Assembly: GCA_020638905.1 (NCBI GenBank)
Contig: JACKHP010000039.1
Span: 1 to 27,034 of the forward strand
Length of the DNA: 27,034 bases
Direction of reading: 5' to 3'
Origin: Planctomycetota bacterium
GTDB taxonomy: Bacteria > Planctomycetota > B15-G4
The notes under the pieces: generated by a model
Seen by the model: the letters and a program-made list of their open reading frames with translations, nothing else
Databases searched by the model: none
What the model was told of the DNA's origin: nothing
Program-made: the position numbers and the translations under genes
Shown: positions 8,142-16,632 of the stretch, one piece after another
Numbering within the stretch: the stretch's first letter is position 1
Layout: the number at the start of each line of letters is the position of its first letter

Positions 8142-8546
8142 CTATCCCTCGCGGCCCTCGGCCAGCCGCCCCGGGCCGAACGCCTCGGGCAGCAGTTCGG
8201 CGACCGTGCGCGTGCGGAAGCTGCCGTCGGCCTTGGCGAGATGCACGGGCGCGTCGGGCGCGGCGAACTCGGAGACCACCTGGCGGCACGCACCGCACAT
8301 CGAGGCGCCGGCGGCCGACACGACCGCGGTGGCCACGACGCGCCTGGCCCCGGCCGCGACGGCCGAGAAGACGGCCACGCGCTCGGCGCAGACCGTCAGG
8401 CCGTAGCTGGCGTTCTCGACGTTGCAGCCGGTGAAGGTGCGTCCGTCGTCGGTGAGCACCACGGCGCCCACCGCGAAGCGCGAGTACGGCGCGTAGGCCC
8501 GTTCGCGGGCCGCGACGGCGAGGGCGACGAGCTGGGCGGCGTCCAT
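8142..8546 (-). CDS. cdd: Cytidine deaminase
   Basis: This 134-residue enzyme deaminates cytidine and deoxycytidine to uridine forms in pyrimidine salvage. It is the standard length for the small homotetrameric type. Visible signatures are YAPYSRFAVGA near residue 20, the substrate-binding GCNVENASYG, the zinc/catalytic CAE (C53, E55) and the second zinc pair C84/C87 in MCGACRQ, where most members have PCGACRQ. The C-terminus after LLPEAFGP is short and disordered-looking. The gene sits 83 nt downstream of the OPT transporter on the same strand and upstream of the dehydrogenase, suggesting a salvage/nitrogen run. The ribosome-binding site is weak. Confidence 0.95.
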   Translation of the reverse strand: MDAAQLVALAVAARERAYAPYSRFAVGAVVLTDDGRTFTGCNVENASYGLTVCAERVAVFSAVAAGARRVVATAVVSAAGASMCGACRQVVSEFAAPDAPVHLAKADGSFRTRTVAELLPEAFGPGRLAEGREG

Positions 8547-8629
8547 GGACGTCCAGTGTGCCCGGGCTCGTCCTGGGATGCGAGCGTCGGACGGGACGTG
8601 GCGACCCGCGCCGGCGCCGCGGGCCAGGG

Positions 8630-10465
8630 TCACTCGGTCGCGAGGTAGAAGCCCGGGTCGATGCCGGCCGCCGCGAACAGGCGCAGCACGATGATCAGCA
8701 GGATGCTCACCACGGCCGCCGCGGCGAAGACCGACGATCCCGCGAGCATCGTGTCGTTGCCGGCCGCCTCGAGGCCGTCGTCGCGCGCGGGGCCGGTCTT
8801 GCCCGACGTGTAGACCAGGGTCACGGCCGACTTCATGAGGCCGCCGACGAAGATCGCCGACGAGGTCTCGACGCCCACGAGCATCCCGATGCCGATGCCG
8901 AACAGCGACGGCATGAAGCGCGCCGACTTCGGCCAGACCGTGAGGAACGCGTAGCCGCAGCCGAGCAGGCTCACGCCGATGACCCAATACTTCAGCTCGG
9001 GGGCCATCGTGAAGTCCTCGGCCGACATGGCCTCGGCCATCTTGGCCCAGATCGTCGCGCCGGGTGCCTTGAGCGGCATGCCCTCGCCGATCCTCCCGCC
9101 CAGGCCGGCGATCAGCATGTTGAGCACGGGGATGGCCACGATCGCGCCGATGATCGAGCCCACGAACTGCACCGTCGTCTGCTGCACCGGGTTCGCGTCG
9201 ACGAGGTGGCCGGTGCGGTAGTCCTGCATCATGTCGACGGCGACCGAGGCCAGCGTGCCCGCCACGACGGCCATGCCGAGCATCGAGATCGCCGTGCGCG
9301 ACTCCTTCGTGATGAGCCAGAAGAAGCCCGAGAGCAGCACGATCGCCACGAGGCGGATGGGGTTGATGTCGGTGTCGCCTGTGACGCGTCCGTTCACCAT
9401 GCACAGCGGCCAGGCCACGGCGATCGTGACGGCGGTGGCGGCGAACGGCAGGTTGAAGACGTCCTTCGCGAGCCAGCCGATGACCACGGCCGAGACGAGA
9501 CCGAGCACGATGTAGACCGGATTGCGCGAGGCCGGCGCCCGGTACTCGGTGCGTCCCGGGGTGAAGCCCGGCGGCACGATCGCCGGCGTCTTGTAGAGGT
9601 ACGCGAAGACGATCGCCGCGAAGGTCGGCAGCGTGAGCACGGCGATCGCGATCCACTTGACCCAGTCGCCGAGCTTGGGCTCGAACGCGGTGCCGACCAG
9701 GTTGTCCTGGATCAGGAAGGGGACGGCCAGCGAGCCGAGCAGCATCCCCAGTCCCACGCGCGGGCCGACGACGACGCCGATGCCGTAGTAGAGCGGATCG
9801 GCGCCGAGGCCGAGTTCCTTCTCGGACGGCATGCCCGCCTGGAGCTTCCACTTCCACGCGTGCAGGATCGCGTGGGCGTCGTCGGCCGTGTCGAGCTTGA
9901 TCTTCGCCAGCAGCGTGAGCACCGCCGCGACCGAGCCCCAGACCTTGAGCATCCAGATCGGACGGCTCTTCTCGCCCGGCGCGAGCTCTGCCGTGACCGA
10001 CTTCTGGATCACGGCGCAGGCCGTCCCGGACGGCCAGAAGTACTTGACCATCGACTCGCGCACCGACGCGCCCACCATCGCGCCCAGCATGCCCATGGCC
10101 GCGAACAGGCAGATGAGCTGGGGCACCGGCGGGTCGAACGACGGGTCGATGATGCGCACGGCGGCGTAGCTGGCCACCGCGAAGCCCACGCTGCCGCCGG
10201 CCGAGACCATCGTCTGGCCCAGGTTGATCGTGTGGATCGCCGGCTTGTGCTTGCTGATCACGCCCAGCATCACGACCGACGCCAGCACCGCGATGATCGA
10301 GCCCGTGTCGCCCCAGCCGATGAGCAGCGTGGTGTAGATGTTCGTCGCCGCGAGCACACCGGCCAGGACGGCGAACACGATCCACTCGGCGGCGGACAGC
10401 CGCGGGATCTGGCCCTCGCGCACCACGGGACGCTCGGCGTTCGGATCGGACGGCTGGTCGGACAT
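8630..10465 (-). CDS. OPT-family transporter (oligopeptide or metal-chelate uptake)
   Basis: This 611-residue integral membrane protein has about fourteen hydrophobic helices. Family signatures are the early WGDTGSIIAV and SAGGSVGFA helices, the conserved PSGTACAVIQKS loop, TDINPIRLVAIVLLS in the middle, the DxMQDYRTGHLVDANPVQQ stretch, and MPSLFGIGIGMLVG near the end. OPT proteins import peptides or peptide-like metal chelates by proton symport in the inner membrane. The substrate is not readable. The ATG at 10465 follows a CGAGG 10 nt upstream and begins a short hydrophilic cytoplasmic tail; an in-frame extension to 10504 has no support. It is the first gene of a minus-strand run with cytidine deaminase and an amino-acid dehydrogenase. 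Confidence 0.92.
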   Translation of the reverse strand: MSDQPSDPNAERPVVREGQIPRLSAAEWIVFAVLAGVLAATNIYTTLLIGWGDTGSIIAVLASVVMLGVISKHKPAIHTINLGQTMVSAGGSVGFAVASYAAVRIIDPSFDPPVPQLICLFAAMGMLGAMVGASVRESMVKYFWPSGTACAVIQKSVTAELAPGEKSRPIWMLKVWGSVAAVLTLLAKIKLDTADDAHAILHAWKWKLQAGMPSEKELGLGADPLYYGIGVVVGPRVGLGMLLGSLAVPFLIQDNLVGTAFEPKLGDWVKWIAIAVLTLPTFAAIVFAYLYKTPAIVPPGFTPGRTEYRAPASRNPVYIVLGLVSAVVIGWLAKDVFNLPFAATAVTIAVAWPLCMVNGRVTGDTDINPIRLVAIVLLSGFFWLITKESRTAISMLGMAVVAGTLASVAVDMMQDYRTGHLVDANPVQQTTVQFVGSIIGAIVAIPVLNMLIAGLGGRIGEGMPLKAPGATIWAKMAEAMSAEDFTMAPELKYWVIGVSLLGCGYAFLTVWPKSARFMPSLFGIGIGMLVGVETSSAIFVGGLMKSAVTLVYTSGKTGPARDDGLEAAGNDTMLAGSSVFAAAAVVSILLIIVLRLFAAAGIDPGFYLATE

Positions 10466-10717
10466 CGCGCTCGGCCTCGGGACGTGGAGCCGGGCCCGGC
10501 CCACGGACCCTGCGGGGTCGGCGTTCTACCATCGAGGGCCGGCCGACGCATCCCCGAGGTCGATCGGGTCGGAGCCGATTCGGTGCAACGCGCACGCCGC
10601 TCCGCGACATGCCGGTCGCACGCAACCGGACGGGCCCGCCGCGCATCCGACCGGGCTCGTCCGGACGCGCCGCCGCGCCGGACGTCCCGCCACGGGACGC
10701 CGGCGGACCCGACGGCG

Positions 10718-10723
10718 TACACT
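10718..10723 (+). promoter_or_regulatory. Possible -10 element for msrA
   Basis: TACACT lies 24 nt before the msrA start and just ahead of its ribosome-binding site (AGGAA at 10736-10740). A second candidate, TACCAT, lies at 10527-10532. No -35 match is visible for either. Confidence 0.35.
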
Positions 10724-10747
10724 CGACGTCCTTCAAGGAAAGCCGCC

Positions 10748-11455
10748 ATGCCCTTCTCCCGCCTCATCCCGTCGCTCGCCTCGGCCGTGCTGCTGCTCGG
10801 TCTCGCGGGCTGCTCGAACCCCGCCGACGGCGGCGCGCGCGAGGTCGTGTCGGCCGAGCCCCAGTCCCAGACGGCCGCGTCCGCCGCGACGTCCGCCCCC
10901 GAGGAGTCCCCCGCCGTGACCGACGAGACCCGCCCCGCAGGCACCGAGATCGCCACCTTCGGAGCCGGCTGCTTCTGGTGCGTCGAGGCCGTGCTCGAAC
11001 AGATCGACGGCGTGCTCGACGTGCGCTCGGGGTACATGGGCGGCACGGTCGCGAACCCGTCCTACAAGCAGGTCTGCACCGGGACGACGGGGCACGCCGA
11101 GGTGGCCCAGATCACCTTCGACCCGACGAAGATCAGCTACTCCCAACTGCTCGGCTGGTTCTGGAAGCTGCACGACCCGACCACGCTCAACCAGCAGGGC
11201 GCCGACCACGGCACGCAGTACCGCTCGGTGATCTTCTGGCACACCGAGGCCCAGCGCGACGCCGCCCTGGCCAGCAAGAAGAAGGTCGAGGACGCGGGCG
11301 TGTTCGACCGTCCGATCGTGACCGAGATCACCCGGGCCGGCCCGTTCTACGAGGCCGAGGACTACCACCAGGACTACTACCGGCAGAACAAGGGCCAGGC
11401 CTACTGCCAGTACGTGATCTCGCCCAAGCTCGAGAAGCTCGGCCTCGAGCAGTGA
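10748..11455 (+). CDS. msrA: Peptide methionine-S-sulfoxide reductase, lipoprotein form
   Basis: This 235-residue enzyme reduces methionine-S-sulfoxide in oxidised proteins. The N-terminus is a lipoprotein signal with lipobox LAGC (lipidated C22), then a flexible Ala/Ser/Glu-rich tether to about residue 60, so it acts anchored at the envelope. The catalytic motif GCFWC (C75 nucleophile, W77) and GYMGG, HAEV, YRSVIFWHT and the ED-YHQDYY segment are all present. A cysteine in AYCQYV near the C-terminus is a candidate resolving residue. No MsrB domain is fused. AGGAA lies 7 nt before the ATG. It is followed by a 14-bp perfect inverted repeat, consistent with a single-gene transcript. Confidence 0.96.
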   Translation: MPFSRLIPSLASAVLLLGLAGCSNPADGGAREVVSAEPQSQTAASAATSAPEESPAVTDETRPAGTEIATFGAGCFWCVEAVLEQIDGVLDVRSGYMGGTVANPSYKQVCTGTTGHAEVAQITFDPTKISYSQLLGWFWKLHDPTTLNQQGADHGTQYRSVIFWHTEAQRDAALASKKKVEDAGVFDRPIVTEITRAGPFYEAEDYHQDYYRQNKGQAYCQYVISPKLEKLGLEQ

Positions 11456-11464
11456 GGCGGTCCG

Positions 11465-11505
11465 CGTCGCGCTCCCGCCGCTACAATCGGCGCGGGAGCG
11501 CGACG
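11465..11505. terminator. 14-bp perfect inverted repeat after msrA
   Basis: Arms 11465-11478 and 11492-11505 are perfectly complementary over 14 bp with a 13-nt spacer, starting 10 nt after the msrA stop. The expected reading is a terminator for msrA. The spacer contains TACAAT (11482-11487), a good -10 hexamer, so the repeat could also act as an operator over a promoter for the glycosyltransferase operon. Confidence 0.65.
11482..11487 (+). promoter_or_regulatory. Possible -10 element for the glycosyltransferase operon
   Basis: TACAAT is the closest match to the TATAAT consensus in the window's gaps and lies inside the spacer of the inverted repeat, 89 nt before the first glycosyltransferase start. 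No good -35 precedes it. Confidence 0.35.
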
Positions 11506-11576
11506 TGCGAGGAGCGCCGCGCCCCCGGAGCAGGCCACGGTCGCTGCGCGCCGCCGGGGTCGGGCGGGGCGAGCCG

Positions 11577-12530
11577 ATGCGCATCTTCCACCTCTGCAAC
11601 TGGACCGGCGAGAGCGGCGGCATCAAGACGCTCTACGACCACGTCCGGCTGCTGAGGCGCGCGGGCTACGACGCGGCCCTCGCCTCGTACGGCGCCTTCG
11701 CGCGCTGCGACTGGTTCGAACACGATGCGCGCGCCGTGCCGGGACGTTCGGAGCTGCTGGAGCTCGTGCGGCCCGACGATCTCGTCGTGCTGCCCGACTT
11801 CTGCATGCGCGATCGCGAACTGGCCGAGGCGCGCTGCCGCCAGGTCGTGCTCGTCCAGAACCCCGACCTCATGACGGGACCGGCCGACGACCCGCGCTAC
11901 GAGGCGCTGCTCGTGACGAGTGAGCCGCTCGTCGGCTGGGTGCGCGCCGAGAAGGGCTGCACGGGACCGCTGCACCTCGTGCCCGGCTTCCTCGAGCGCG
12001 AGCTCGTGCTCGAGCCGCGCCGCGGCGTGCCGGCGTCCCCGCGCTGCCTGCTCGTCGACCGCGTCGACAAGCACCGCGGCGAACCGGCACGCGCGCGCGA
12101 CGCGCTGCGCTCCGCGGGCCTGCCCGTGCACGTGCTCGACGAACGCATGCCGCGCACGCGCTTCGTGCGGCACTTCGCCGAGGCCGACGTCTACCTGCAC
12201 CTGAGCTACCGCGAGGGCTTCCCGGTCTCGATCCTCGAGGCCTTCGGCGCCGGCTGCGTGGTCGTGGGCTTCAGCGGACGGGGCGGACTGCACTTCATGC
12301 GTCCCGGCGAGAACTGCCTCGTCGTCGACGACGGCGACTGGCGCGCCGCGACCGACGCCGTCGCCGAACTGCTGCGCGCTCCTCCCGCACGCTGGGACGC
12401 GCTGCGCCGCAGCGCCCGCGCCACCGCGCTCGCACACGACGAGGCGAGCTCCGAGCGCGCGCTGCTCGCGGCCTTCGCGGCCCTCGGCACCTCGTCCGCG
12501 CGGCGGACGACGCGCGACGCCGCGTCGTGA
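11577..12530 (+). CDS. Glycosyltransferase, GT4-like
   Basis: This 317-residue cytoplasmic protein is probably a GT-B fold transferase moving a sugar from a nucleotide donor. The N-terminus MRIFHLCNWTGESGGIKTLY is a Rossmann start with the glycine-rich loop common in GT4 enzymes. The C-terminal half has the E-x7-E signature (E213, E221) in YREGFPVSILEAFGAG, followed by GFSGRGG and PGENCLVV, which place the donor-binding loop. It is shorter than the typical 360-400. The ATG at 11577 is chosen because the Rossmann strand begins directly after it. Its stop overlaps the next glycosyltransferase start (GTGA), indicating translational coupling. Donor and acceptor are unknown. Confidence 0.85.
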   Translation: MRIFHLCNWTGESGGIKTLYDHVRLLRRAGYDAALASYGAFARCDWFEHDARAVPGRSELLELVRPDDLVVLPDFCMRDRELAEARCRQVVLVQNPDLMTGPADDPRYEALLVTSEPLVGWVRAEKGCTGPLHLVPGFLERELVLEPRRGVPASPRCLLVDRVDKHRGEPARARDALRSAGLPVHVLDERMPRTRFVRHFAEADVYLHLSYREGFPVSILEAFGAGCVVVGFSGRGGLHFMRPGENCLVVDDGDWRAATDAVAELLRAPPARWDALRRSARATALAHDEASSERALLAAFAALGTSSARRTTRDAAS

Positions 12531-13564
12531 AGACCGTCACGCACCTGATGCGCGCGCCGCTCGTGGGCGGCTCCGAGCTCGAGACCCTGGCCATCGTGCG
12601 CGCGGTCGCGAACGTGCGGCACCGCGTGCTCTTCCCGCGCCGCTTCGCGCACCTGGGCCCGACGATCGCGGCGCGTTTCCCGTCCGACGTGCCGCTGCTC
12701 GCGGTGGACGACGTCGAACGCGCCCTGGCCGACGAGCCGCCCGAGCTGCTGCACGTGCAGTTCCCGTTCGTGCTCGTCGAACGCGTCGCCGGACACGCGA
12801 GCGTGCTCGAGCTGCGGACGCTGCCCGACGTCCCGCTGCTCTTCACGGTGCACGCGGCGGTCAACGTCCCGGTGCTGCCGCGCGTGCACTACCTGTTCCA
12901 CACCGCGACCCAGGCGGCCGACTTCGCGGGACGCATCGCCGAGCAGCGCATCACGGTCTGTCCCAGCCTCGTCGAGCTCCCGGTCGACGACGGGAGCTCG
13001 CCGCCGCGCGCGCAGCACGACGATGCGCTGAGGCTGCTCTTCGTGGCACGCCACGAGGACGCCAAGTTCCATCCCGACCTGTTCCCGTGGCTGCTGCGCC
13101 TGCTCGACGAGCTGCCGCACCTGCACGCGCGCTTCGTGGGACGACCCGAGACGCGCCCGCTGCCTGAGCACCCGCGCGTCTCGTCGATCGACTGTCCGGC
13201 GCCCGACCTCGGCGCCGAGTACCGCGCCGCCCAGCTCTTCGCGCACCTGCCCGATCCCCGTCTGCACGAGACCTGGTGCCGCACGGTCACCGAGGCCATG
13301 GCGCACGGGCTGCCGTGCCTCGTGGCGGCCCACGGCGCCATGGCGCAGCAGGTGCGCGACGGCATCGAGGGACGGGTCGTGTCCGACCTCGCCGAGGCCG
13401 CCCGGGCGCTGCACGCACTCGCCGCCGATGGGCCCGGACGTGAGCGCATGGGCCGGGCCGGACGCGCCCGCGCGCGCGCCTTCCGCGACGAGGCGCTGGC
13501 CGTGCTGCCCGCGCTCTACGACCGGCTGCTCACACACGCGTCTCCGCGCGCGGAGCGCGCCTGA
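12527..13564 (+). CDS. Glycosyltransferase, GT4-like, GTG start
   Basis: The 345-residue product starts at a GTG that shares 4 nt with the previous stop. The N-terminal domain has the shape of a GT-B acceptor domain (LVGGSELETLAIVRAV, then ELLHVQFPFV and a TVHAA strand). The C-terminal domain has LLFVARHEDAKF and an E-x7-E motif (E248, E256) in HETWCRTVTEAMAHGLPCLV. That is the classic donor-site arrangement. The last 40 residues are Ala/Arg-rich helix. It is sequence-distinct from its upstream partner, so the pair probably adds two different sugars. Together with the SGNH hydrolase 35 nt downstream it suggests synthesis and trimming of a surface or storage glycan. Confidence 0.83.
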   Translation: MKTVTHLMRAPLVGGSELETLAIVRAVANVRHRVLFPRRFAHLGPTIAARFPSDVPLLAVDDVERALADEPPELLHVQFPFVLVERVAGHASVLELRTLPDVPLLFTVHAAVNVPVLPRVHYLFHTATQAADFAGRIAEQRITVCPSLVELPVDDGSSPPRAQHDDALRLLFVARHEDAKFHPDLFPWLLRLLDELPHLHARFVGRPETRPLPEHPRVSSIDCPAPDLGAEYRAAQLFAHLPDPRLHETWCRTVTEAMAHGLPCLVAAHGAMAQQVRDGIEGRVVSDLAEAARALHALAADGPGRERMGRAGRARARAFRDEALAVLPALYDRLLTHASPRAERA

Positions 13565-13599
13565 GCCCACGCACACCCCGCCCTCCCGAGGATCGCACC

Positions 13600-14229
13600 A
13601 TGCTCCGTCCCCGCTCCGGCGAGACGCTGCTCTTCATCGGCGACAGCATCACCGAGTGCATGCGCCAGACCGTCGCGCCGCCGCTCGGCGCGGGATACGT
13701 CCAGTTCACGCACCTCATGCTCGCGGCGCGGCACCCCGAGCTCGAGCTCACGTTCGTGAACCACGGCGTCGACGGCGAGACGGTGCTCGACCTCGAGCGC
13801 CGCTGGGAGCGGGACGCGCTGCAGCCCGATCCCGACTGGCTGTTCGTGATGATCGGCGTGAACGACGTGCTCTACCGGCACGTGGGCGACAACGCGGCGC
13901 GCGCCGTCGACGACGCGACCTACCGCACGACCCTCGAGCGCCTCGTCGCCCGGGCCCAGCACGACACCCGCGCGCGCGTCGTGCTGCTCGAGCCCACGCC
14001 CCTCGAACAGGACCTCGCCAGCCCGTCGCACGCCATGATGCGCCGGGTCGTCGAGCTCGTGCACGACGTCGGACGGGCCCGCGAGGTCGCCGTCGTGCCG
14101 GTCTACGAGCGCCTGTTCGCCGCCATGGCCGCCTCGCCCGCGCGCCGCTGGATGGTCGACGTCCCGCACCCCGACCTGTGCGGGCAGGCCGTCATCGCGC
14201 TGGCGCTGCTCGAGCACCTCGGCTGGTGA
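13600..14229 (+). CDS. SGNH/GDSL-family hydrolase
   Basis: This 209-residue single-domain hydrolase has no signal peptide, so it is cytoplasmic. Block I is FIGDSIT with nucleophile S16; block II glycine lies in NHGVDGET; block III is MIGVND with the oxyanion Asn; block V is D187-x2-H190 in VDVPHPDLCG, where most members read DGVHP. All catalytic positions are present. Members act as esterases or deacetylases on lipids, sugars or aryl esters. Next to two glycosyltransferases, removal of an acyl group from a sugar is plausible but is inference. GAGG lies 8 nt before the ATG. It is the last gene of the plus-strand glycan run. Confidence 0.9.
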   Translation: MLRPRSGETLLFIGDSITECMRQTVAPPLGAGYVQFTHLMLAARHPELELTFVNHGVDGETVLDLERRWERDALQPDPDWLFVMIGVNDVLYRHVGDNAARAVDDATYRTTLERLVARAQHDTRARVVLLEPTPLEQDLASPSHAMMRRVVELVHDVGRAREVAVVPVYERLFAAMAASPARRWMVDVPHPDLCGQAVIALALLEHLGW

Positions 14230-14279
14230 ACGCCGGGACGGGCGCGCCGTGCCCCCTCGGTCGCGCGCCTCCCGCGCGC

Positions 14280-14285
14280 TACCAT
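14280..14285 (+). promoter_or_regulatory. Possible -10 element for the asparaginase gene
   Basis: TACCAT lies 56 nt before the ATG and is the same hexamer as before the cyclase gene. TCGGTC at 14257-14262, 17 nt upstream, is a weak -35 candidate. A 7-bp hairpin (14241-14247 with 14263-14269) separates it from the preceding hydrolase gene. Confidence 0.35.
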
Positions 14286-14341
14286 GGGGCGCCGCGCGGC
14301 ACGCCGCGCGCTCCGTCCCCCCGCATCCGACACAGAGCGCC

Positions 14342-15358
14342 ATGGAGAAGGTCGATCCCGAGTACGAGGCGTCGCTGCCCCACGCGGTGATCCTCGCCAC
14401 CGGCGGAACCATCGCCGGGACGTCCGACGGCCCCACCGAGGAGCGCTACCACGCGGCCACGCTCTCGGTCGACGAGCTGCTGTGCGCCGTCCCGCAGGTG
14501 CGCGAGCTGGCGCACATCACCGGCGAGCAGGTCAGCCAGGTCGGCAGCCAGGACATGGACGACATGATCTGGCTCGACCTGGCCCGCCGCACGAACGCGT
14601 ACCTGGCCCGCGACGACGTCGACGGCGTGGTCGTGACCCACGGCACCGACACGCTCGAGGAGACGGCCTTCTTCCTGCAGCTCACGGTGGTGAGCAGCAA
14701 GCCCGTGGTGCTCACCGGCGCCATGCGTCCGGCGACCGGGCTCTCGGCCGACGGGCCGCGCAACATCCTCGACGCGGTGCGCGTGGCGATCTCGAACATG
14801 GCGCGCGAGCGCGGCGTGCTCGCGGTGCTCGACGAGTCGATCTTCTCGGCGCGCGGCATCGCCAAGACGAGCACGATCTACGTCTCGTCGTTCAAGTCGC
14901 CCAACTTCGGCCCCACGGGCGCCATCGTGGGCGGCTGGCCGACGTTCTTCCGGCCGCCCATCTCGTGGTCGGAGCGGGTGGCGTTCGACACGTCCTACCT
15001 CAAGCGCCTGCCGCGCGTCGACGTGATCTTCGCCCACGCCGGGCAGCCGTCCGACCTCGTCGAGCTGTGCGTCGAGCGCGGCGCCGAAGGCCTCGTGCTC
15101 GCCGGCGTGGGCAACGGCAACGCGAGTCGCGCCGTGGTCGAGGCCCTCACGAGCGCCGCGAAGGCGGGCATCGTGGTCGTGCGCAGCTCGCGCGTGGGCA
15201 GCGGCTTCGTGACGCGCAACATCGAGATCGACGACGACCTGCGCGGCTTCGTGGCGGCCGAGGACCTCTCGCCGCAGAAGGCGCGCATCCTGTTGCAGCT
15301 CGCGCTCACGCGCACGAAGGACCCGGGCCAGATCCAGGAGATGTTCGAGGAGCGCTGA
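14342..15358 (+). CDS. L-asparaginase family amidohydrolase
   Basis: This 338-residue enzyme hydrolyses asparagine to aspartate and ammonia. The two signature motifs are intact: ATGGTIAGT with the nucleophilic T23, and THGTDTLEET with T102/D103. GSQDMDD supplies the substrate-binding Ser/Gln/Asp, and SKPVVLTGAMR the catalytic lysine. The length and the glycine-rich VLAGVGNGNAS segment resemble bacterial type II (AnsB-like) enzymes, but there is no signal peptide, so it should stay in the cytoplasm. The ATG at 14342 gives a short lead before the first strand; earlier in-frame codons look non-coding. It converges on the hydrolase-SnoaL gene with only 12 nt between stop codons. Confidence 0.95.
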   Translation: MEKVDPEYEASLPHAVILATGGTIAGTSDGPTEERYHAATLSVDELLCAVPQVRELAHITGEQVSQVGSQDMDDMIWLDLARRTNAYLARDDVDGVVVTHGTDTLEETAFFLQLTVVSSKPVVLTGAMRPATGLSADGPRNILDAVRVAISNMARERGVLAVLDESIFSARGIAKTSTIYVSSFKSPNFGPTGAIVGGWPTFFRPPISWSERVAFDTSYLKRLPRVDVIFAHAGQPSDLVELCVERGAEGLVLAGVGNGNASRAVVEALTSAAKAGIVVVRSSRVGSGFVTRNIEIDDDLRGFVAAEDLSPQKARILLQLALTRTKDPGQIQEMFEER

Positions 15359-15370
15359 GCGCGCGCGGCG

Positions 15371-16528
15371 TCAGCCGTCGCGGTGTTCCTCGATCCAGCG
15401 CACGAGGTCGGGCACGGCCTCGTTCGGCACCGGGAAGGCCAGGTTGTACTGCGCGACCTTCCAGCCGTCGCCGTCGCGCACGAGCACGCCGCTGCCGCGC
15501 GCCTCGCCGTACTGCGCGTTGTGCAGGCGCTCGTCGAACCACGCCGTGCGCCCGCCGTCCGCCACGAACACGTGCCGCTCGGTCGGGACGTACGTCCAGC
15601 CGACGCCCTTCTCGAACACCGGGTGCGCGTAGGCGCGCAGCTGCTCGACCGTCCAGCGCTCCTTCGCGTCGGTGCCCAGGAACACCGCGTCGTCGGTGTA
15701 GTGCGCGAAGTAGCGCGCCTCGTCGGCCTCGCTCGCCGCGCGGTGCAGGTCGTCGAGCACCTCGCCCACCGCGCGTTCGTCGGCGTGCGCCGCGGCCGCC
15801 TCGGCACGCAGCTCCTCGAGCGCGTCGAACAGCACCTCCGGGACGAGGCTCTCGGGCTGGTGTCCCTCGCCCTCGAAGATCGTGAGCGTGCAGCGCCCGC
15901 CCAGCGCGACGAGCCGCTTCGCGACGAGCTCGGACGCCTGGCGCCAGCTCTCGTCGGCGCCGCCGACCCACATCCGCACCGGCATGCCCAGCAGCGGACG
16001 CAGATGCGCGTCGTCGACCTCGGACGGCACGCCCGGCGCGCCGATCAGCGACAGGAAGCGCTCGGGATGGCGCGCCGCGAGCGCGAACGCCGAACGTCCG
16101 CCGTTGCTCACGCCGGCGAGGTGGATGCCGCCGCCCTCGGGTGCCTGCTCGGCGACGAGCGCGTCGAGCAGAGGGACGAGCTGCTCGAGCCGCGCCTCGC
16201 CGTCGCCCAGCAGGTCGGCCAGCACCGGCGACACGACGCGCCAGCCGCGCGCGCGCGGCTCGCCCGTCCAGTAGAGCGAGAGCGCGAGCTCGACCATCTG
16301 CCGGTCCTGCCGCCCGGGCGGGAGCGCGAGCAGCAGCGGCAGCGGGGCGTCGTCGGGCGTCCACGCGGGCGCGATCTCGACGTAGTGCAGCGTGACCCCG
16401 TCGGGCAGCGCCATCTCGTGCCAGGTCGTCACGGGCTCTCCGGGGACGGGGTCCAGCGTCGCCTCCCCGGTCGCGACCGACGCGACGCACAGCACGAGCA
16501 CGAGCGCGAGCAGCAGGATCGATCGCAT
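15371..16528 (-). CDS. Secreted alpha/beta-hydrolase fused to a SnoaL-like domain
   Basis: The product has 385 residues. It begins with a signal peptide (MRSILLLALVLVLCVASVATG). Residues about 35-240 form an alpha/beta-hydrolase of the dienelactone-hydrolase/esterase type with nucleophile S141 in GVSNGGRSAF, an Asp candidate in GGADESW and a His candidate in GEGHQPES. Residues about 260-385 are a SnoaL/NTF2-like cone domain (EARYFAHYTDDAVFLGTDAKE, later WFDERL and DGDGWKVAQYNL). GGAGG lies 6 nt before the ATG at 16528, which settles the start over an upstream ATG at 16561. The fusion implies export with the NTF2-like part binding a small ligand or mediating dimerisation. Substrate is unknown. 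It is divergent from the ATL-sulfatase gene. Confidence 0.87.
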   Translation of the reverse strand: MRSILLLALVLVLCVASVATGEATLDPVPGEPVTTWHEMALPDGVTLHYVEIAPAWTPDDAPLPLLLALPPGRQDRQMVELALSLYWTGEPRARGWRVVSPVLADLLGDGEARLEQLVPLLDALVAEQAPEGGGIHLAGVSNGGRSAFALAARHPERFLSLIGAPGVPSEVDDAHLRPLLGMPVRMWVGGADESWRQASELVAKRLVALGGRCTLTIFEGEGHQPESLVPEVLFDALEELRAEAAAAHADERAVGEVLDDLHRAASEADEARYFAHYTDDAVFLGTDAKERWTVEQLRAYAHPVFEKGVGWTYVPTERHVFVADGGRTAWFDERLHNAQYGEARGSGVLVRDGDGWKVAQYNLAFPVPNEAVPDLVRWIEEHRDG

Positions 16529-16632
16529 GGCGGGCCTCCGGAGGACGCGGGGAGCGCCCATGGTGACGCGCCGGCCCGCGTCGATCCACGCCGGGGCCGC
16601 GAGGCCGGCTGGCGCGAGCCGACGTCCCCCCG

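Noticed and set aside
14290..14309. GC-only palindromic stretch upstream of the asparaginase gene
   Set aside because: Short GCGC-type palindromes are expected by chance at this composition and the repeat has almost no loop.
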